Assembly: GCA_016794025.1 (NCBI GenBank)
Contig: JAEUKX010000045.1
Span: 52,291-116,290, forward strand
Direction: 5' to 3'
Source of the DNA: Rhodospirillales bacterium
Lineage (GTDB): Bacteria > Pseudomonadota > Alphaproteobacteria > CACIAM-22H2
DNA: 64,000 nucleotides
In this document: piece by piece, positions 1-9,636 of the stretch
How positions within the stretch are numbered: position 1 is the stretch's first letter
Layout of the letters: each line of letters opens with the position of its first letter
Program-made: the position numbers and the translations under genes
The notes under the pieces: generated by a model
What the model was told of the DNA's origin: nothing
The model's database searches: none
The model's input: the letters and a program-made list of their open reading frames with translations, nothing else

Positions 1-1639
1 CGACACCCGTGGCCAGCATCGCGATGCCCGCAAGGCGAACGGCGCTTCGCCAGATGCACAGCCACACGAGCCCCAGCCCCGCCGCCGCGAGCCCCCACGC
101 CGGCATACTGGGGAAAATCGCGGCTGCCCCCTCCCAGCCCGCGACCGAGCGCGCGATCGCCACGAGGATGTCGAGCCCCCATCCCATCGGCACAAGCGCG
201 GCCTGCGCCCATCCGAACGGGAAGAGGAGGCACGCGACGACAGCCCAGGGCATGATCCACAGCCCCGTAACCGGGACCGCGAGCAGGTTCGCGACCAGGC
301 CAAACACCGAAAACCGGTTGAAGTGATAGAGCGCGAAGGGCGCGCTTGCCACCCCCGCGACCAGCGATGTGAGCACGCTTGCCCCCAGCCAGAGCGCGCC
401 CCTTCCGGCCACGCCGGTGCGCGCACGGAGCCTTGCAAGCGGTCCCGCCACGACCTCGAAGGTCGCCACAAGCGCCACGACCGCGGCGAAGGACATCTGG
501 AAACTGGCGGACATCAGGCTCTCCGGCCCTGCCAGCAGCAGCACGAATGCGGCCCAGGCCACCAGCCGCAGCGTGATCGCGCGCCGGTCGAGCAGAATCG
601 CGGCTAGGACGACGCCCGTCATCAGCCAACTGCGCTGGATGGGCACGGCCGGCACGGCAAAGAGCATGTAGGCCGTGATCGCCGCGAATGCGGCGATCGC
701 CGCAATCTTCTTCGTGTTCCATCGCAGCGCCACGCCAGCGGGCAACGCCAGCGCGATGCGCACGAACGCGAACACGATGCCCGCAACCATGCCGATATGC
801 AGGCCCGATATCGAAAGGATGTGCTGCAGGCCGGAATCGCGGAAGGCCTCGAGAACGTCGGGCGGGACCGCCCCCTGCTCGCCCGCGATCAGTGCCGCCG
901 CGATCGACGCGGCCGGTTGCGGCAGTATCGCGAAGATCGCGGCAACGACCCGCGCGCGCGCGGCGCTCGCGGCAAGCTGCCAGCCCGGCCTCGCCGGGCG
1001 GTCGAGGACCTCCGGCATCGTTCGGGCGTACCCCACCGCCCCGAGACGCTCGAACCACGCCTGCCGCGCGAAGTCGAATGCGCCCGGGGCGCTCGGCATG
1101 GGCGGCGGCATAAGGAACGCGCGCACGATCCGGGCATCATCGCCTGGCGCAATCTCGCCCGGCTTGTCGAGCCGGAGGCGCACGGTCTCGGGTGTTTCCG
1201 ACGGCGAGAGCCTGTCGACCGACAGCCTGTCGAGCAGGACACGTACGCCATCTGCGCGCGGCTCGACGGCAAGCACGCGGCCCGTGACGGTCACCGGGCC
1301 GATGCGCCGCTCGATGACCGGGGCGGCAACCGCGTGCGCCCGCAACTGCGCCACCGCAAAGCCGGCCCCGGCTGCGCAGAGGGCGACGGCGAGCACCCGC
1401 ACGGCGGGGACTGTGCGGCCGAGAATGCCAAAGCATCCGGCCATTGCCACAAGCCCCGGCGCCATCCAGCGGCCCGGTTCCTCCGGAAGGGCGAAATAGA
1501 CGGCAATACCGGCCGCCAGCAGGACCGGGATCCACAGGACGACGCGCGATGCCTCCCGTGTGAGCGTACGAAGCCAGAACCCGCGAAGCCCGCGTGGCCC
1601 GTCGGCAGACGGGTCGGCGAAAGCATCCGGAAACTGCAT
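1..1639 (-). CDS. comEC: ComEC/Rec2 DNA-uptake channel, C-terminus cut by window edge
   Basis: ComEC forms the inner-membrane channel that takes up single-stranded DNA during transformation. Reading from an ATG at 1639 to the window edge gives about 546 codons without a stop. The first 70 residues contain two hydrophobic segments, followed by a soluble OB-like region (around VTVTGRVLAVEP). The hallmark competence motif LQHILSISGLHIGM lies near residue 280, and alternating membrane helices follow. The C-terminal part, where many ComEC proteins carry a beta-lactamase-like domain, lies outside the window. The gene diverges from gltX across a 157-bp gap. Competence itself is not shown by this gene alone. 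The family call is firm; the exact start is less certain. Confidence 0.9.
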   Translation of the reverse strand, partial: MQFPDAFADPSADGPRGLRGFWLRTLTREASRVVLWIPVLLAAGIAVYFALPEEPGRWMAPGLVAMAGCFGILGRTVPAVRVLAVALCAAGAGFAVAQLRAHAVAAPVIERRIGPVTVTGRVLAVEPRADGVRVLLDRLSVDRLSPSETPETVRLRLDKPGEIAPGDDARIVRAFLMPPPMPSAPGAFDFARQAWFERLGAVGYARTMPEVLDRPARPGWQLAASAARARVVAAIFAILPQPAASIAAALIAGEQGAVPPDVLEAFRDSGLQHILSISGLHIGMVAGIVFAFVRIALALPAGVALRWNTKKIAAIAAFAAITAYMLFAVPAVPIQRSWLMTGVVLAAILLDRRAITLRLVAWAAFVLLLAGPESLMSASFQMSFAAVVALVATFEVVAGPLARLRARTGVAGRGALWLGASVLTSLVAGVASAPFALYHFNRFSVFGLVANLLAVPVTGLWIMPWAVVACLLFPFGWAQAALVPMGWGLDILVAIARSVAGWEGAAAIFPSMPAWGLAAAGLGLVWLCIWRSAVRLAGIAMLATGV

Positions 1640-1796
1640 GCAATGTCTTGAATACAATTTTTGAGAGAAGACGGCAGCATAGCGCGAGGTGCCGTCGGGC
1701 GCAAACTCGAGCCAGATAAGGCCGTGCAGGCCGGTCGCGTGCGTGATAGAGGAACCCGCCTTCCCGCAGATTCAGGAATTCGACCGGTCCGCCCGC

Positions 1797-3224
1797 ATGT
1801 CAAACGCCACGCCATCCAAGCCCGTCTGCCGCTTCGCCCCCTCGCCCACGGGCTACCTCCATATCGGCGGCGCGCGCACCGCGCTGTTCAACTGGCTCTT
1901 CGCCAAACACACGGGTGGAACGTTCCGGCTGCGCATCGAGGACACCGACCGCGCCCGCTCGACCCCCGAAGCGACGGAAGCGATCATCGACGGCATGAAG
2001 TGGCTTGGCCTCGACTGGGACGGCGAGGTGGTCCACCAGTTCGCGCGCATGGACCGCCATGCGGCCGTGGCACTCGACCTGCTGGCCAAGGGCGGCGCGT
2101 ATTACTGCTATGCCAGCCCGAAGGAGCTCGAGGACATGCGCGCTGCCCAGAAGGCGGCGGGCAAGCCGATCCGCTACGACGGGCGCTGGCGCGATCGCGA
2201 CCCGAAGGATGCCCCGGCCGACGTCAAGCCGGTCGTCCGCCTCAAGGCGCGCCAGGACGGCGAGACGATCATCCGCGACCGCGTGCAGGGCGACGTCGTG
2301 GTGAAAAATGAACAGCTCGACGACATGATCCTGCTGCGCGCGGATGGCACGCCCACCTACATGCTGTCGGTCGTCGTCGACGACTACGACATGGGCGTGA
2401 CCCATGTGATCCGCGGCGACGACCATCTCAACAATGCGGCGCGACAGATGCAGCTCATCGAGAAGCTGGGCTGGCCCGTCCCCGTCTATGCGCACATCCC
2501 GCTGATCCACGGGCCTGACGGCGCCAAACTCTCCAAGCGCCACGGCGCGCTAGCGGTCGACGCCTACCGCGACATGGGGTACCTGCCCGAGGCCATGCGC
2601 AATTACCTCCTGCGCCTGGGCTGGGGCCATGGCGACGACGAGATCATCCCGACGGACAAGGCCATCGAGTGGTTCGATCTCGACGGCGTGGGGCGCAGCC
2701 CGTCCCGCTTCGACTTCAAGAAGCTCGACAACCTGAACGGCCACTACATGCGCCACAGTGCGGATGCGCATGTTCTCGACGCGGCATTGCCGCTGATCGA
2801 GAAGGCGGCGGGCATGCCGGTCGATGCGGCCGCGCGCGCACGCCTGCTTGCCGGCATGGGCGGCCTCAAGGCCCGCGCAAAGACCCTGCTCGAACTCGCC
2901 AACGCCGCGGTCTTCTACGTGAAGCGCAGGCCGATCGCGCTCGACGATGCGGCAAAGAAGCTGCTCTCCGGCGACGGCATGGCGAACCTAAAGACGGTCG
3001 CCGGCCTGCTTGCCGGAGCGGCCGAATGGAAAGCGGCCGCGCTTGAGGCGATGCTGCGCGAAGCTGCCGACAAGACGGGCGCAAAACTCGGGACGCTGGC
3101 ACAGCCGCTGCGCGCCGCCCTGTCGGGCCAGGGCACCTCGCCGCCGATTTTCGAGGTGATGGAGATTCTCGGCCGGGATGAGGCGCTTGGCCGCATCTCG
3201 GATGCCCTGGAGGGCGCGAAATAG
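1797..3224 (+). CDS. gltX: Glutamyl-tRNA synthetase
   Basis: Class I aminoacyl-tRNA synthetase that charges tRNA-Glu, and possibly tRNA-Gln where GatCAB amidation is used. The protein has 475 residues, normal for bacterial GluRS. The nucleotide-binding signature [11 protein letters not shown] lies at residues 15-25 and the KLSKR loop at 244-248. The RIEDTDR segment typical of GluRS/GlnRS is near residue 46. The ATG at 1797 is chosen because it places the first strand ([10 protein letters not shown]) at the usual distance; an in-frame extension to 1689 is possible but looks non-coding. Alphaproteobacteria can carry two GltX paralogs, and this sequence alone does not show whether this copy is discriminating. 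Confidence 0.96.
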   Translation: MSNATPSKPVCRFAPSPTGYLHIGGARTALFNWLFAKHTGGTFRLRIEDTDRARSTPEATEAIIDGMKWLGLDWDGEVVHQFARMDRHAAVALDLLAKGGAYYCYASPKELEDMRAAQKAAGKPIRYDGRWRDRDPKDAPADVKPVVRLKARQDGETIIRDRVQGDVVVKNEQLDDMILLRADGTPTYMLSVVVDDYDMGVTHVIRGDDHLNNAARQMQLIEKLGWPVPVYAHIPLIHGPDGAKLSKRHGALAVDAYRDMGYLPEAMRNYLLRLGWGHGDDEIIPTDKAIEWFDLDGVGRSPSRFDFKKLDNLNGHYMRHSADAHVLDAALPLIEKAAGMPVDAAARARLLAGMGGLKARAKTLLELANAAVFYVKRRPIALDDAAKKLLSGDGMANLKTVAGLLAGAAEWKAAALEAMLREAADKTGAKLGTLAQPLRAALSGQGTSPPIFEVMEILGRDEALGRISDALEGAK

Positions 3225-3333
3225 TCGCATTCCGGGACGACCCGCACGCGGTTCTGGAGAACTTGCAAATCCGTCCGCCCTACGCTCCAATGCCGGTTTC
3301 CGCACCTGCGAACGCCTGAACCAGAGAGCGCCA

Positions 3334-4635
3334 ATGACCCAGACCAAGAGCTCCGTTACCCTGGTCGACAACCAGTCCGGCAAGAAATACGAGCTGCCGG
3401 TCCTTTCCGGGGCGATCGGCCCGCAGGTCATCGACGTCCGCAAGCTCTATACGGACTCCGGCTATTTTACCTACGATCCGGGTTACACCTCGACCGGCGC
3501 CTGCAAGTCGAAGATCACCTATATCGACGGCGACGAGGGTGTGCTGCTCCATCGCGGTTACGCGATCGAGGATCTCGCAGAACATTCCGATTTCATGGAA
3601 GTCGCCTACCTGATCCTGAAGGGCGAACTGCCCAACAAGGCGGAAAAGGCGAAGTTCGAGCGCGACGTCACGCTCCACACGATGCTGCACGAGCAGATCA
3701 ACCGGTTCTTCTCGGGCTTCCGTCGCGACGCGCACCCGATGGCGGTGATGTGCGGCGTGGTCGGCGCGCTGTCGGCCTTCTACCACGACAGCCTCGACAT
3801 CTCCGATCCGCACCAGCGCATGATCGCCTCGTACCGGCTGATCGCGAAGATGCCGACCATCGCGGCCATGGCCTACAAGTACTCGATCGGCCAGCCCTTC
3901 ATGTATCCGCGCAACGATCTCGGCTATGCCGAGAATTTCCTGCAGATGACGTTCGGCGTGCCGTGCGAGCCGTACAAGCCGAACCCCGTCCTGTCCAAGG
4001 CCATGGACAAGATCTTCATCCTGCATGCCGATCACGAGCAGAACGCGTCGACGTCGACGGTCCGCCTGGCGGGCTCGTCGGGCGCCAATCCGTTCGCCTG
4101 CATCGCCGCGGGCATTGCCACGCTTTGGGGGCCCGCGCATGGCGGCGCCAACGAGGCCGTCCTCAAGATGCTGGCGGAGATCGGCTCGAAGGACCGCATC
4201 CCGGAATTCATCAAGCGCGTGAAGGACAAGAACGAAGGCGTGCGCCTGATGGGCTTCGGCCACCGCGTCTACAAGAACTACGATCCGCGTGCCAAGGTGA
4301 TGTCGGCGACCTGCAAGGCCGTGCTGGGCGAACTGGGCGTCAGCGATCCGCTGCTCGAGATCGCGGTCGAACTCGAGCGCATCGCGCTGCAGGACGAGTA
4401 CTTCGTCTCCAAGAAGCTCTACCCGAACGTCGACTTCTATTCGGGCATCATCCTGAAGGCGATGGGCTTCCCCGTCGCCATGTTCACGGCGCTTTTCGCG
4501 CTCGCGCGCACGGTCGGCTGGATCGCGCAGTGGAACGAGATGATCGAGGATCCGGAGCAGAAGATCGGCCGTCCCCGCCAGCTCTACACCGGGGCGAGCA
4601 AGCGGCCGTTCGTGGCGATCGAAAAGCGCGCCTGA
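3334..4635 (+). CDS. gltA: Citrate synthase (type II)
   Basis: Condenses oxaloacetate and acetyl-CoA to citrate at the entry of the TCA cycle. The 433 residues fit the hexameric, NADH-regulated type found in Gram-negative bacteria. The catalytic triad is present: His269 in GPAHGGANE, His310 in [13 protein letters not shown] and Asp367 in NVDFYSG. The ATG at 3334 gives the expected N-terminus ([13 protein letters not shown]). The gene follows gltX in the same direction after 109 bp. That gap has a weak TTGCAA element near 3278 but no convincing -10, so it is unclear whether gltA has its own promoter. Confidence 0.97.
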   Translation: MTQTKSSVTLVDNQSGKKYELPVLSGAIGPQVIDVRKLYTDSGYFTYDPGYTSTGACKSKITYIDGDEGVLLHRGYAIEDLAEHSDFMEVAYLILKGELPNKAEKAKFERDVTLHTMLHEQINRFFSGFRRDAHPMAVMCGVVGALSAFYHDSLDISDPHQRMIASYRLIAKMPTIAAMAYKYSIGQPFMYPRNDLGYAENFLQMTFGVPCEPYKPNPVLSKAMDKIFILHADHEQNASTSTVRLAGSSGANPFACIAAGIATLWGPAHGGANEAVLKMLAEIGSKDRIPEFIKRVKDKNEGVRLMGFGHRVYKNYDPRAKVMSATCKAVLGELGVSDPLLEIAVELERIALQDEYFVSKKLYPNVDFYSGIILKAMGFPVAMFTALFALARTVGWIAQWNEMIEDPEQKIGRPRQLYTGASKRPFVAIEKRA

Positions 4636-4680
4636 CGACGGGCAGGAATGCCCGTCGATCCGTCGGGGAGGGCGGAAGCA

Positions 4681-4881
4681 ATGGCGAATGGCGGAACAGG
4701 CCGTCTGCGCGAGGACGACGCACCGCAAAGCTCGGTGCGCGGAGCGCGTACGCCCGCGCTCGGCCGCCGCCGCCTGCCGCCCGCCTCCAACGACAACCGG
4801 CCCACGCTGCTGCGTTTCCTGAAAATGACGGCCGCCCCGCTCCTGATCGCCGTCGCGGCGGCGGCCTATTACTGGTTCTGA
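4681..4881 (+). CDS. Small protein with one C-terminal membrane helix, unknown function
   Basis: A 66-codon reading frame follows gltA by 45 bp. The first 45 residues are polar and Arg/Pro/Asn-rich (PPASNDNRP), and the last 18 form one hydrophobic segment (TAAPLLIAVAAAAYYWF), so it would be a tail-anchored inner-membrane peptide. The ATG at 4681 follows a purine-rich GGGAGGGCGGAAGCA, a plausible ribosome-binding site; an upstream ATG at 4648 is less well placed. The frame ends 10 bp before the convergent glyoxalase stop. I do not recognise a family. It could be a chance open frame in GC-rich DNA. Confidence 0.5.
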   Translation: MANGGTGRLREDDAPQSSVRGARTPALGRRRLPPASNDNRPTLLRFLKMTAAPLLIAVAAAAYYWF

Positions 4882-4891
4882 GGCGAGAGCC

Positions 4892-5302
4892 TTATTTCTG
4901 GATCAGCTCGATCTTGTAGCCGTCCGGGTCCTCGACGAAGGCGATGACGGTCGTGCCATGCTTCATGGGGCCCGGCGCACGGGTGATCTTGACCCCAGCC
5001 TTGGCGAGCGTCTCGCATGTGCCGTAGATGTCCTTCACGCCCAGCGCAAGATGCCCGAAACCGGTGCCGATCTCGTAAGGCTCGTGCCCCCAATTGTGGG
5101 TAAGCTCGATGACGGTATTGGACTCCTCCGCCCCATATCCGACGAAGGCGAGCGTGAATTTGCCGTCCGGATAGTCCTTGCGGCGCAGGAGCGTCATGCC
5201 GAGCTTGCCGCAATAGAAATCGATCGATTTGTCCAGGTCGAACACCCGGATCATCGTGTGGAGCATGCGGTACTCGGTCTTCGGCGTGCGGGCGTCGTCC
5301 AT
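4892..5302 (-). CDS. gloA: Lactoylglutathione lyase (glyoxalase I)
   Basis: Converts the methylglyoxal-glutathione hemithioacetal to S-lactoylglutathione, a cytosolic detoxification step. The 136 residues contain two VOC half-domains. The four expected metal ligands are visible: His15 (LHTMIRV), Glu in VIELTHNWG, His in GFGHLALGV and Glu in GYKIELIQK near the C-terminus. The spacing resembles the short, Ni-dependent bacterial type. The start at 5302 (MDDARTPKTEYRMLH) leaves a short linker before the first ligand; the frame stays open to 5410 but would overlap the divergent oxidoreductase start. Confidence 0.93.
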   Translation of the reverse strand: MDDARTPKTEYRMLHTMIRVFDLDKSIDFYCGKLGMTLLRRKDYPDGKFTLAFVGYGAEESNTVIELTHNWGHEPYEIGTGFGHLALGVKDIYGTCETLAKAGVKITRAPGPMKHGTTVIAFVEDPDGYKIELIQK

Positions 5303-5384
5303 GGCTGCCTCCGTTCGTGCGCCGGCGAGAATGCCCCCGATGCGACCTTTGCGCCAGTGGGCAAAACGGGGTAAGAGCGCGGCC

Positions 5385-6356
5385 ATGCGCAAGCTCCGCA
5401 CCGCCGTCATCGGCTGCGGCCATTTCGGCCGCTATCACGCCGACAAGTACGCCAGCCTCCCCGATTCCGAATTCGTGGGCGTCGTCGACCCCGACCCGGC
5501 GGCACGCAAGGCCGTCGCCGGAAAGCACAAGGTTGCGGCGTTTGCCGACCCGGCCGAACTGGCAGGCAACGTTGATGCCGTGTCGGTCGTGGTACCGACG
5601 GTCCTGCATTTCGACGTCGCGATGCGGCTGATCGAGGCCGGCATCCACGTGCTGATCGAGAAGCCCATCGCCGAGACCGTCGAGCAGGCCGACGGGCTGG
5701 TGGCGGCAGCCGCCGCGAAGGGGACCATCCTCCAGGTCGGGCACCTGCAGCGGTTCCTCATCGACCGACTGGGCGTGAAGGCGCATGTCGACCGCCCGCT
5801 CTACATTGAGGCGACGCGCATCCATGCCTTCTCGCCGCGCGCGACCGATGTCTCGGTGATCCTCGATCTGATGATCCATGACATCGATCTCGTCCTGGCG
5901 CTCGTCGGGTCGCCCGTCGAAAGCGTGATGGCCGTGGGTGCGCCCGTCGTCACGAAGGAGGAGGATATCGCCAATGTCCGCCTCGGGTTCGAGAACGGGT
6001 GCGTCGCGAACATCACGACGAGCCGCGTGAGTCTCAAGACCGAGCGCAAAATGCGCATCTTCGGGCACGAGAGCTACGTTTCCCTCGACCTTGCCAAGCG
6101 CAAGATGACCGCCTTCAAGCGCGGGACAGGCATCGCCTGGTTCCCCGGCCTGCCGCCGATCGACCGCGTAGAGAAGGAATATCCCGACGGCGACGACCTG
6201 AAGGCCGAGATCGCGAGCTTCCTTGCCGCCTGCCGAGGCGAGCACCCGCCGCGCGTCGACGGAAAGGACGGGCGTGCCGCGCTCGACGTGGCGCTGCGCA
6301 TCGAGGCGGCGATCCGCGCCCACCACGCGCGCGTGTTCGGCCCTACCGCCGGATAG
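5385..6356 (+). CDS. Gfo/Idh/MocA-family oxidoreductase, possibly GnnA-like
   Basis: NAD(P)-dependent sugar dehydrogenase fold of 323 residues. The N-terminal Rossmann motif is VIGCGHFGRYHADKY (about residues 8-22), the EKP motif of the family appears as VLIEKPIAET near 90, and a conserved histidine lies in DLMIHDIDLV. The gene lies beside lpxB-lpxI-lpxA. In bacteria that make 2,3-diaminoglucose lipid A, GnnA (UDP-GlcNAc 3-dehydrogenase) is a member of this family encoded near lpxA, so GnnA is a candidate. No aminotransferase partner (GnnB) is seen here, so the substrate is unproven. It is transcribed opposite to lpxB and the two 3' ends overlap by 14 bp. The ATG at 5385 starts MRKLRTAVIGCG directly. 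Confidence 0.85.
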   Translation: MRKLRTAVIGCGHFGRYHADKYASLPDSEFVGVVDPDPAARKAVAGKHKVAAFADPAELAGNVDAVSVVVPTVLHFDVAMRLIEAGIHVLIEKPIAETVEQADGLVAAAAAKGTILQVGHLQRFLIDRLGVKAHVDRPLYIEATRIHAFSPRATDVSVILDLMIHDIDLVLALVGSPVESVMAVGAPVVTKEEDIANVRLGFENGCVANITTSRVSLKTERKMRIFGHESYVSLDLAKRKMTAFKRGTGIAWFPGLPPIDRVEKEYPDGDDLKAEIASFLAACRGEHPPRVDGKDGRAALDVALRIEAAIRAHHARVFGPTAG

Positions 6357-7506
6357 CTGCCAGCACGGCGGCCGCGGCCCTGTCCGACGGCAGGTTTCCC
6401 GGGCCGAGCCCCTGCCCGCCCAGACGGTCACACACCGTCTTCAGGTCCGCGCGCATCGCGTCGGCCGCACCTCGCCCGTCGAGCAGTCGGGCGAGCTCGC
6501 CGGCAAGCCTGTCGGGCGTGCAGTCTTCCTGGAGGAGTTCGGGCACCACGATCCGGCCGGCAACGACGTTCGGCATCGCCACGAACGGCACCTTGATGAG
6601 CCGCCTTGCGAGGAACGCCGAAAGGGCGTTGACGCGATGGCCAACCACGGTCGGCACGCCGGCGACCGCAAGTTCAAGCGTCGTCGTGCCCGAAATGCTG
6701 AGGGCGGCATCGCAGGCGGCAAAGCAGTCCCGCTTTTCCGCAGGCCCGCTTGCCAGCAAAGCGCTCCCTGGCAGGCCACGCGCAAACGCGGTGGCCATTT
6801 CCTGCGTGTTGGCGACGAACGGCACGACGAATGTCACGTCGCCGCGGAGGGCGGCAAGGCGTTCGGCCGCCGCGCTGAACAGCGGCGCCATGCGCCCGAA
6901 CAGGCCGGCCCTGCTTCCCGGCAGGACTGCGACAAGCCGCCTGTCGGCGCCGACCCCATGCCGGGCGCGGAAGGCCGCTGCGTGTGCGGGAACGAGCGCA
7001 TCCTCGAGCACCGGATGACCGACATGTGTGCAGGCGATGCCCAGCCGCGCGAAGAACTCGGGCTCGAACGGCAGCAATGCCAGGATCGCGTCGACACGCC
7101 CCTTGAGCTTGCGCGCGCGACCCGGCCGCCATGCCCAAAGCTGCGGCGCGACATACTGGACGACCGGCACGCCCGTATCGCGGATGCGGTCGGCCACCCG
7201 CAGGCCGAAGCTGGGCGCATCGATCAGCACAACCACATCCGGGCGCAGGGTGCGGATCGCGCCGGCCGTCGTCCGCAGGCGTCCGAAGATCGTCGGCAGA
7301 CGCGGCAGGACCTCGGCAAACCCCATCACCGAAAGGTCAGAAAGCGGGAACAGGCTCTCGAGCCCCTCACCTGCCATGCGCTCGCCGCCCACGCCGGCAA
7401 ACCGTACCTGCCCGCCGGTAGCGCGCCTGAGCGCCGCCATGAGCTTGGCGCCCAGATTGTCGCCCGACGGTTCGGCAGCCACGAGGAAGATCGTTGGCCC
7501 ACTCAT
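6343..7506 (-). CDS. lpxB: Lipid-A-disaccharide synthase
   Basis: Glycosyltransferase (GT19) that joins UDP-2,3-diacylglucosamine and lipid X to form the lipid A disaccharide at the inner membrane. It has 387 residues, usual for the family. Visible signatures are the N-terminal VAAEPSGDNLGA, the LIDAPSFGLRVA segment and VAPQLWAWRPGR, with a C-terminal nucleotide-binding half containing GTTTLELAVAGVP. The start codon overlaps the lpxI stop by 4 bp (ATGA), which suggests translational coupling. It is the last gene of the rpsB-lpxB run and ends inside the convergent oxidoreductase gene. Confidence 0.97.
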   Translation of the reverse strand: MSGPTIFLVAAEPSGDNLGAKLMAALRRATGGQVRFAGVGGERMAGEGLESLFPLSDLSVMGFAEVLPRLPTIFGRLRTTAGAIRTLRPDVVVLIDAPSFGLRVADRIRDTGVPVVQYVAPQLWAWRPGRARKLKGRVDAILALLPFEPEFFARLGIACTHVGHPVLEDALVPAHAAAFRARHGVGADRRLVAVLPGSRAGLFGRMAPLFSAAAERLAALRGDVTFVVPFVANTQEMATAFARGLPGSALLASGPAEKRDCFAACDAALSISGTTTLELAVAGVPTVVGHRVNALSAFLARRLIKVPFVAMPNVVAGRIVVPELLQEDCTPDRLAGELARLLDGRGAADAMRADLKTVCDRLGGQGLGPGNLPSDRAAAAVLAAIRR

Positions 7507-8342
7507 CGCGCGACACCGAAAACGAAAAGCCCTGCGGCATCGGCTGCGGCGAGCGTCTCGGCGCGGTCGAGCACGAGCGTCTCGCCTGCCTCGACTGCGA
7601 TCCCGCGCAGGCCCGCCTGGGCCGCCGCTTCCACCGTCCGCGGCCCGATCGTCGGCAGGTCCACACGCCGATCCTGGCCAGGCATCGCCGCCTTCACGAG
7701 CACGGCGCCGGCCGCATTCGACCTTTGCAACAGGGCGGCCGTTCCCGCGCGATCTTCTTCGCCGACGATGTTGCCGCCACGTACCAGCACAGCCTGCCCA
7801 CGTCCCCGCAGACCAAGCGCGCGCGCGGCTTCAAAACCCGCGGCTATGTCACGGCGGGCCGCGTCGTCCGGCACGTGACGGCCGAGCGGGCCTTCTTGCG
7901 CAAGCAGCGAGGGCAAGATGTCGTGCGCACCCACGGCGCGATAGCCCTTCGCCTCGATGAGTCCGATCACGCGCGCGAGGAGAGAGGCATCGCCCGCCCA
8001 GACCGGCAGGAGCCGCATGAGCGCGACAAGCCCGGCCGGATCGAACGAAATCTGGGACGGCTTGGGCCGTCGCACCGGCCCGGCCAGCACGAAATCCTGC
8101 GCTCCGGCCGCGGCAAGGGCCGCAAACAGGCGGCCGACCTTGGCAAGCGGAACGACATCGTGCGGAAATCCCGCAAGCGTGGCCGGCTCGCAGAAGCCGT
8201 CAAAACCGATGACATGGACGGGGCGTCCCTGAGCAGCCGCGGCTTCGGCGACCATGCGCGGCAGCGGGCCGCCGCCGGCGAGGATGGCGAGCGTGCGGCC
8301 CGCCGGGGCACCCGTCCGACGGACTGGCGGGCTCGGGCTCAC
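7503..8342 (-). CDS. lpxI: UDP-2,3-diacylglucosamine pyrophosphatase, LpxI type
   Basis: Hydrolyses UDP-2,3-diacylglucosamine to lipid X and UMP; LpxI replaces LpxH in most alphaproteobacteria. It has 279 residues. The N-terminal glycine-rich turn LAILAGGGPLPRMVAEAA and the central FDPAGLVALMRLLP segment fit the family, and the C-terminal domain holds KAAMPGQDRRVDLPTIGP. The acidic catalytic residue of LpxI is expected in that C-terminal block (PGQDRRVDLP), but I did not map it exactly. The gene overlaps lpxA upstream and lpxB downstream by 4 bp each. Confidence 0.94.
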   Translation of the reverse strand: MSPSPPVRRTGAPAGRTLAILAGGGPLPRMVAEAAAAQGRPVHVIGFDGFCEPATLAGFPHDVVPLAKVGRLFAALAAAGAQDFVLAGPVRRPKPSQISFDPAGLVALMRLLPVWAGDASLLARVIGLIEAKGYRAVGAHDILPSLLAQEGPLGRHVPDDAARRDIAAGFEAARALGLRGRGQAVLVRGGNIVGEEDRAGTAALLQRSNAAGAVLVKAAMPGQDRRVDLPTIGPRTVEAAAQAGLRGIAVEAGETLVLDRAETLAAADAAGLFVFGVAR

Positions 8343-9163
8343 AGCGTGGCGTCGGCCTTCGGCAGGCAGATCGCGCGGTTGTTGGCGCCGCGGATGAACT
8401 CGACGATCTCCATCACCGCGGCCGCCTTTCCGTAGAGCGACGAGACGTCGTCCAGGCGTTCGGCCATCGTCCCCTCCTGCGCGAAAAGCAGGCGATAGGC
8501 GGTGCGAAGATCGTGGATCTGTTCGCGGCTGAAGCCGCGCCGCTTGAGACCCACGATGTTGAGTCCCTGCAGCCGGGCCCGGTCACCCATGACGAGGCCA
8601 TAGGGAATCACGTCGCCCTCCACGCCCGTCATGCCGCCGATCATCGCGTGCTTGCCGATGCGGACGAACTGGTGGACGGCCGAGATGCCGCCAAGGATCG
8701 CGAAATCGCCGACATTCACGTGCCCGCCGAGCGTGGCGTTGTTGACGAGGATCACGTTGTCGCCGATCGTGCAGTCATGGGCGACGTGCGAGCCGGCCAT
8801 GAACAGGCAGCGCGCGCCGATCTTGGTCAGCGAGTTTCCCCCGACGGTGCCGGGATTCATTGTCACGTGCTCGCGCACGACGGCTTCTTCGCCGACGACA
8901 AGCCGCGTGGGCTCGCCCTTGTACTTCAGGTCCTGCGGCGCATGGCCGAGAGAGGCGAACGGGAATATCCGGGAGCGCGCGCCGATCTCGGTGATGCCGG
9001 CGACGACGACATGGCTGATGAGTTCGACGCCGTCGCCCAGCACGACCGACCGGCCGACCGTGCAGAACGGCCCGATGCGCACGCCCTGGCCAAGCGTGGC
9101 GCCGGCCTCGACGATCGCCGTCGGGTGGACGAATGTCTCGCCCGGTGCGCTGCCGGTATCCAT
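8339..9163 (-). CDS. lpxA: UDP-N-acetylglucosamine acyltransferase
   Basis: First step of lipid A synthesis: transfers a 3-hydroxyacyl chain from ACP to UDP-GlcNAc or its 3-amino analogue. The 274 residues form a left-handed beta-helix of hexapeptide repeats and a helical C-terminus containing GLKRRGFSREQIHDLR. The catalytic histidine pair is in SHVAHDC (His126 and His129). The start at 9163 shares one base with the fabZ stop (TGATG); a longer frame to 9244 would run back into fabZ and is rejected. A GnnA-like gene nearby raises the question of whether this LpxA prefers an amino-sugar acceptor. Confidence 0.97.
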   Translation of the reverse strand: MDTGSAPGETFVHPTAIVEAGATLGQGVRIGPFCTVGRSVVLGDGVELISHVVVAGITEIGARSRIFPFASLGHAPQDLKYKGEPTRLVVGEEAVVREHVTMNPGTVGGNSLTKIGARCLFMAGSHVAHDCTIGDNVILVNNATLGGHVNVGDFAILGGISAVHQFVRIGKHAMIGGMTGVEGDVIPYGLVMGDRARLQGLNIVGLKRRGFSREQIHDLRTAYRLLFAQEGTMAERLDDVSSLYGKAAAVMEIVEFIRGANNRAICLPKADATL

Positions 9164-9636
9164 CACCTGTCCACGATCATGGCGGAGAAGGTCGCTTCGG
9201 CGACGCGTACGCCGTCGACCTTCGCCTCGCCGATGAACTTCCACACGTTGCCGCGCGAACGGTCCTTCGTCACGTGGATGCGCAGCTGGTCGCCCGGCGT
9301 CACGGGCCGCCGGAAGCGCGCCTCGTCGATGGTCATGAAATAGACGAGCTTGCCTTCGGACTCCGGCCCCAGCGTGTGGACGACGAGAATGCCCGCCGTC
9401 TGGGCCATCGCTTCGACGATCAGCACGCCCGGCATGATCGGACGGCCGGGAAAATGCCCCTGGAAAAACGGTTCGCCCATCGTGACGTTCTTGATGCCGA
9501 CGGCGGACTTGTCCTTTTCCGCCTCAACGACGCGATCGATCAGCAGGAACGGATAGCGGTGCGGGATCATGTCCATGATCCGCTGGATGTCGATCGTGTC
9601 GCCCCCCGCCGTGGCGGTCGTCGAGGTGTCATTCAT
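9163..9636 (-). CDS. fabZ: 3-hydroxyacyl-ACP dehydratase FabZ
   Basis: Dehydrates 3-hydroxyacyl-ACP in fatty-acid elongation and so competes with LpxA and LpxD for the same acyl pool. The 157 residues form a single hot-dog fold. The catalytic His61 lies in [14 protein letters not shown] and Glu75 in VEAMAQTAG; the upstream [13 protein letters not shown] segment is typical. It lies between lpxD and lpxA, its usual place, overlapping the lpxD stop by 4 bp and the lpxA start by one base. Confidence 0.97.
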   Translation of the reverse strand: MNDTSTTATAGGDTIDIQRIMDMIPHRYPFLLIDRVVEAEKDKSAVGIKNVTMGEPFFQGHFPGRPIMPGVLIVEAMAQTAGILVVHTLGPESEGKLVYFMTIDEARFRRPVTPGDQLRIHVTKDRSRGNVWKFIGEAKVDGVRVAEATFSAMIVDR

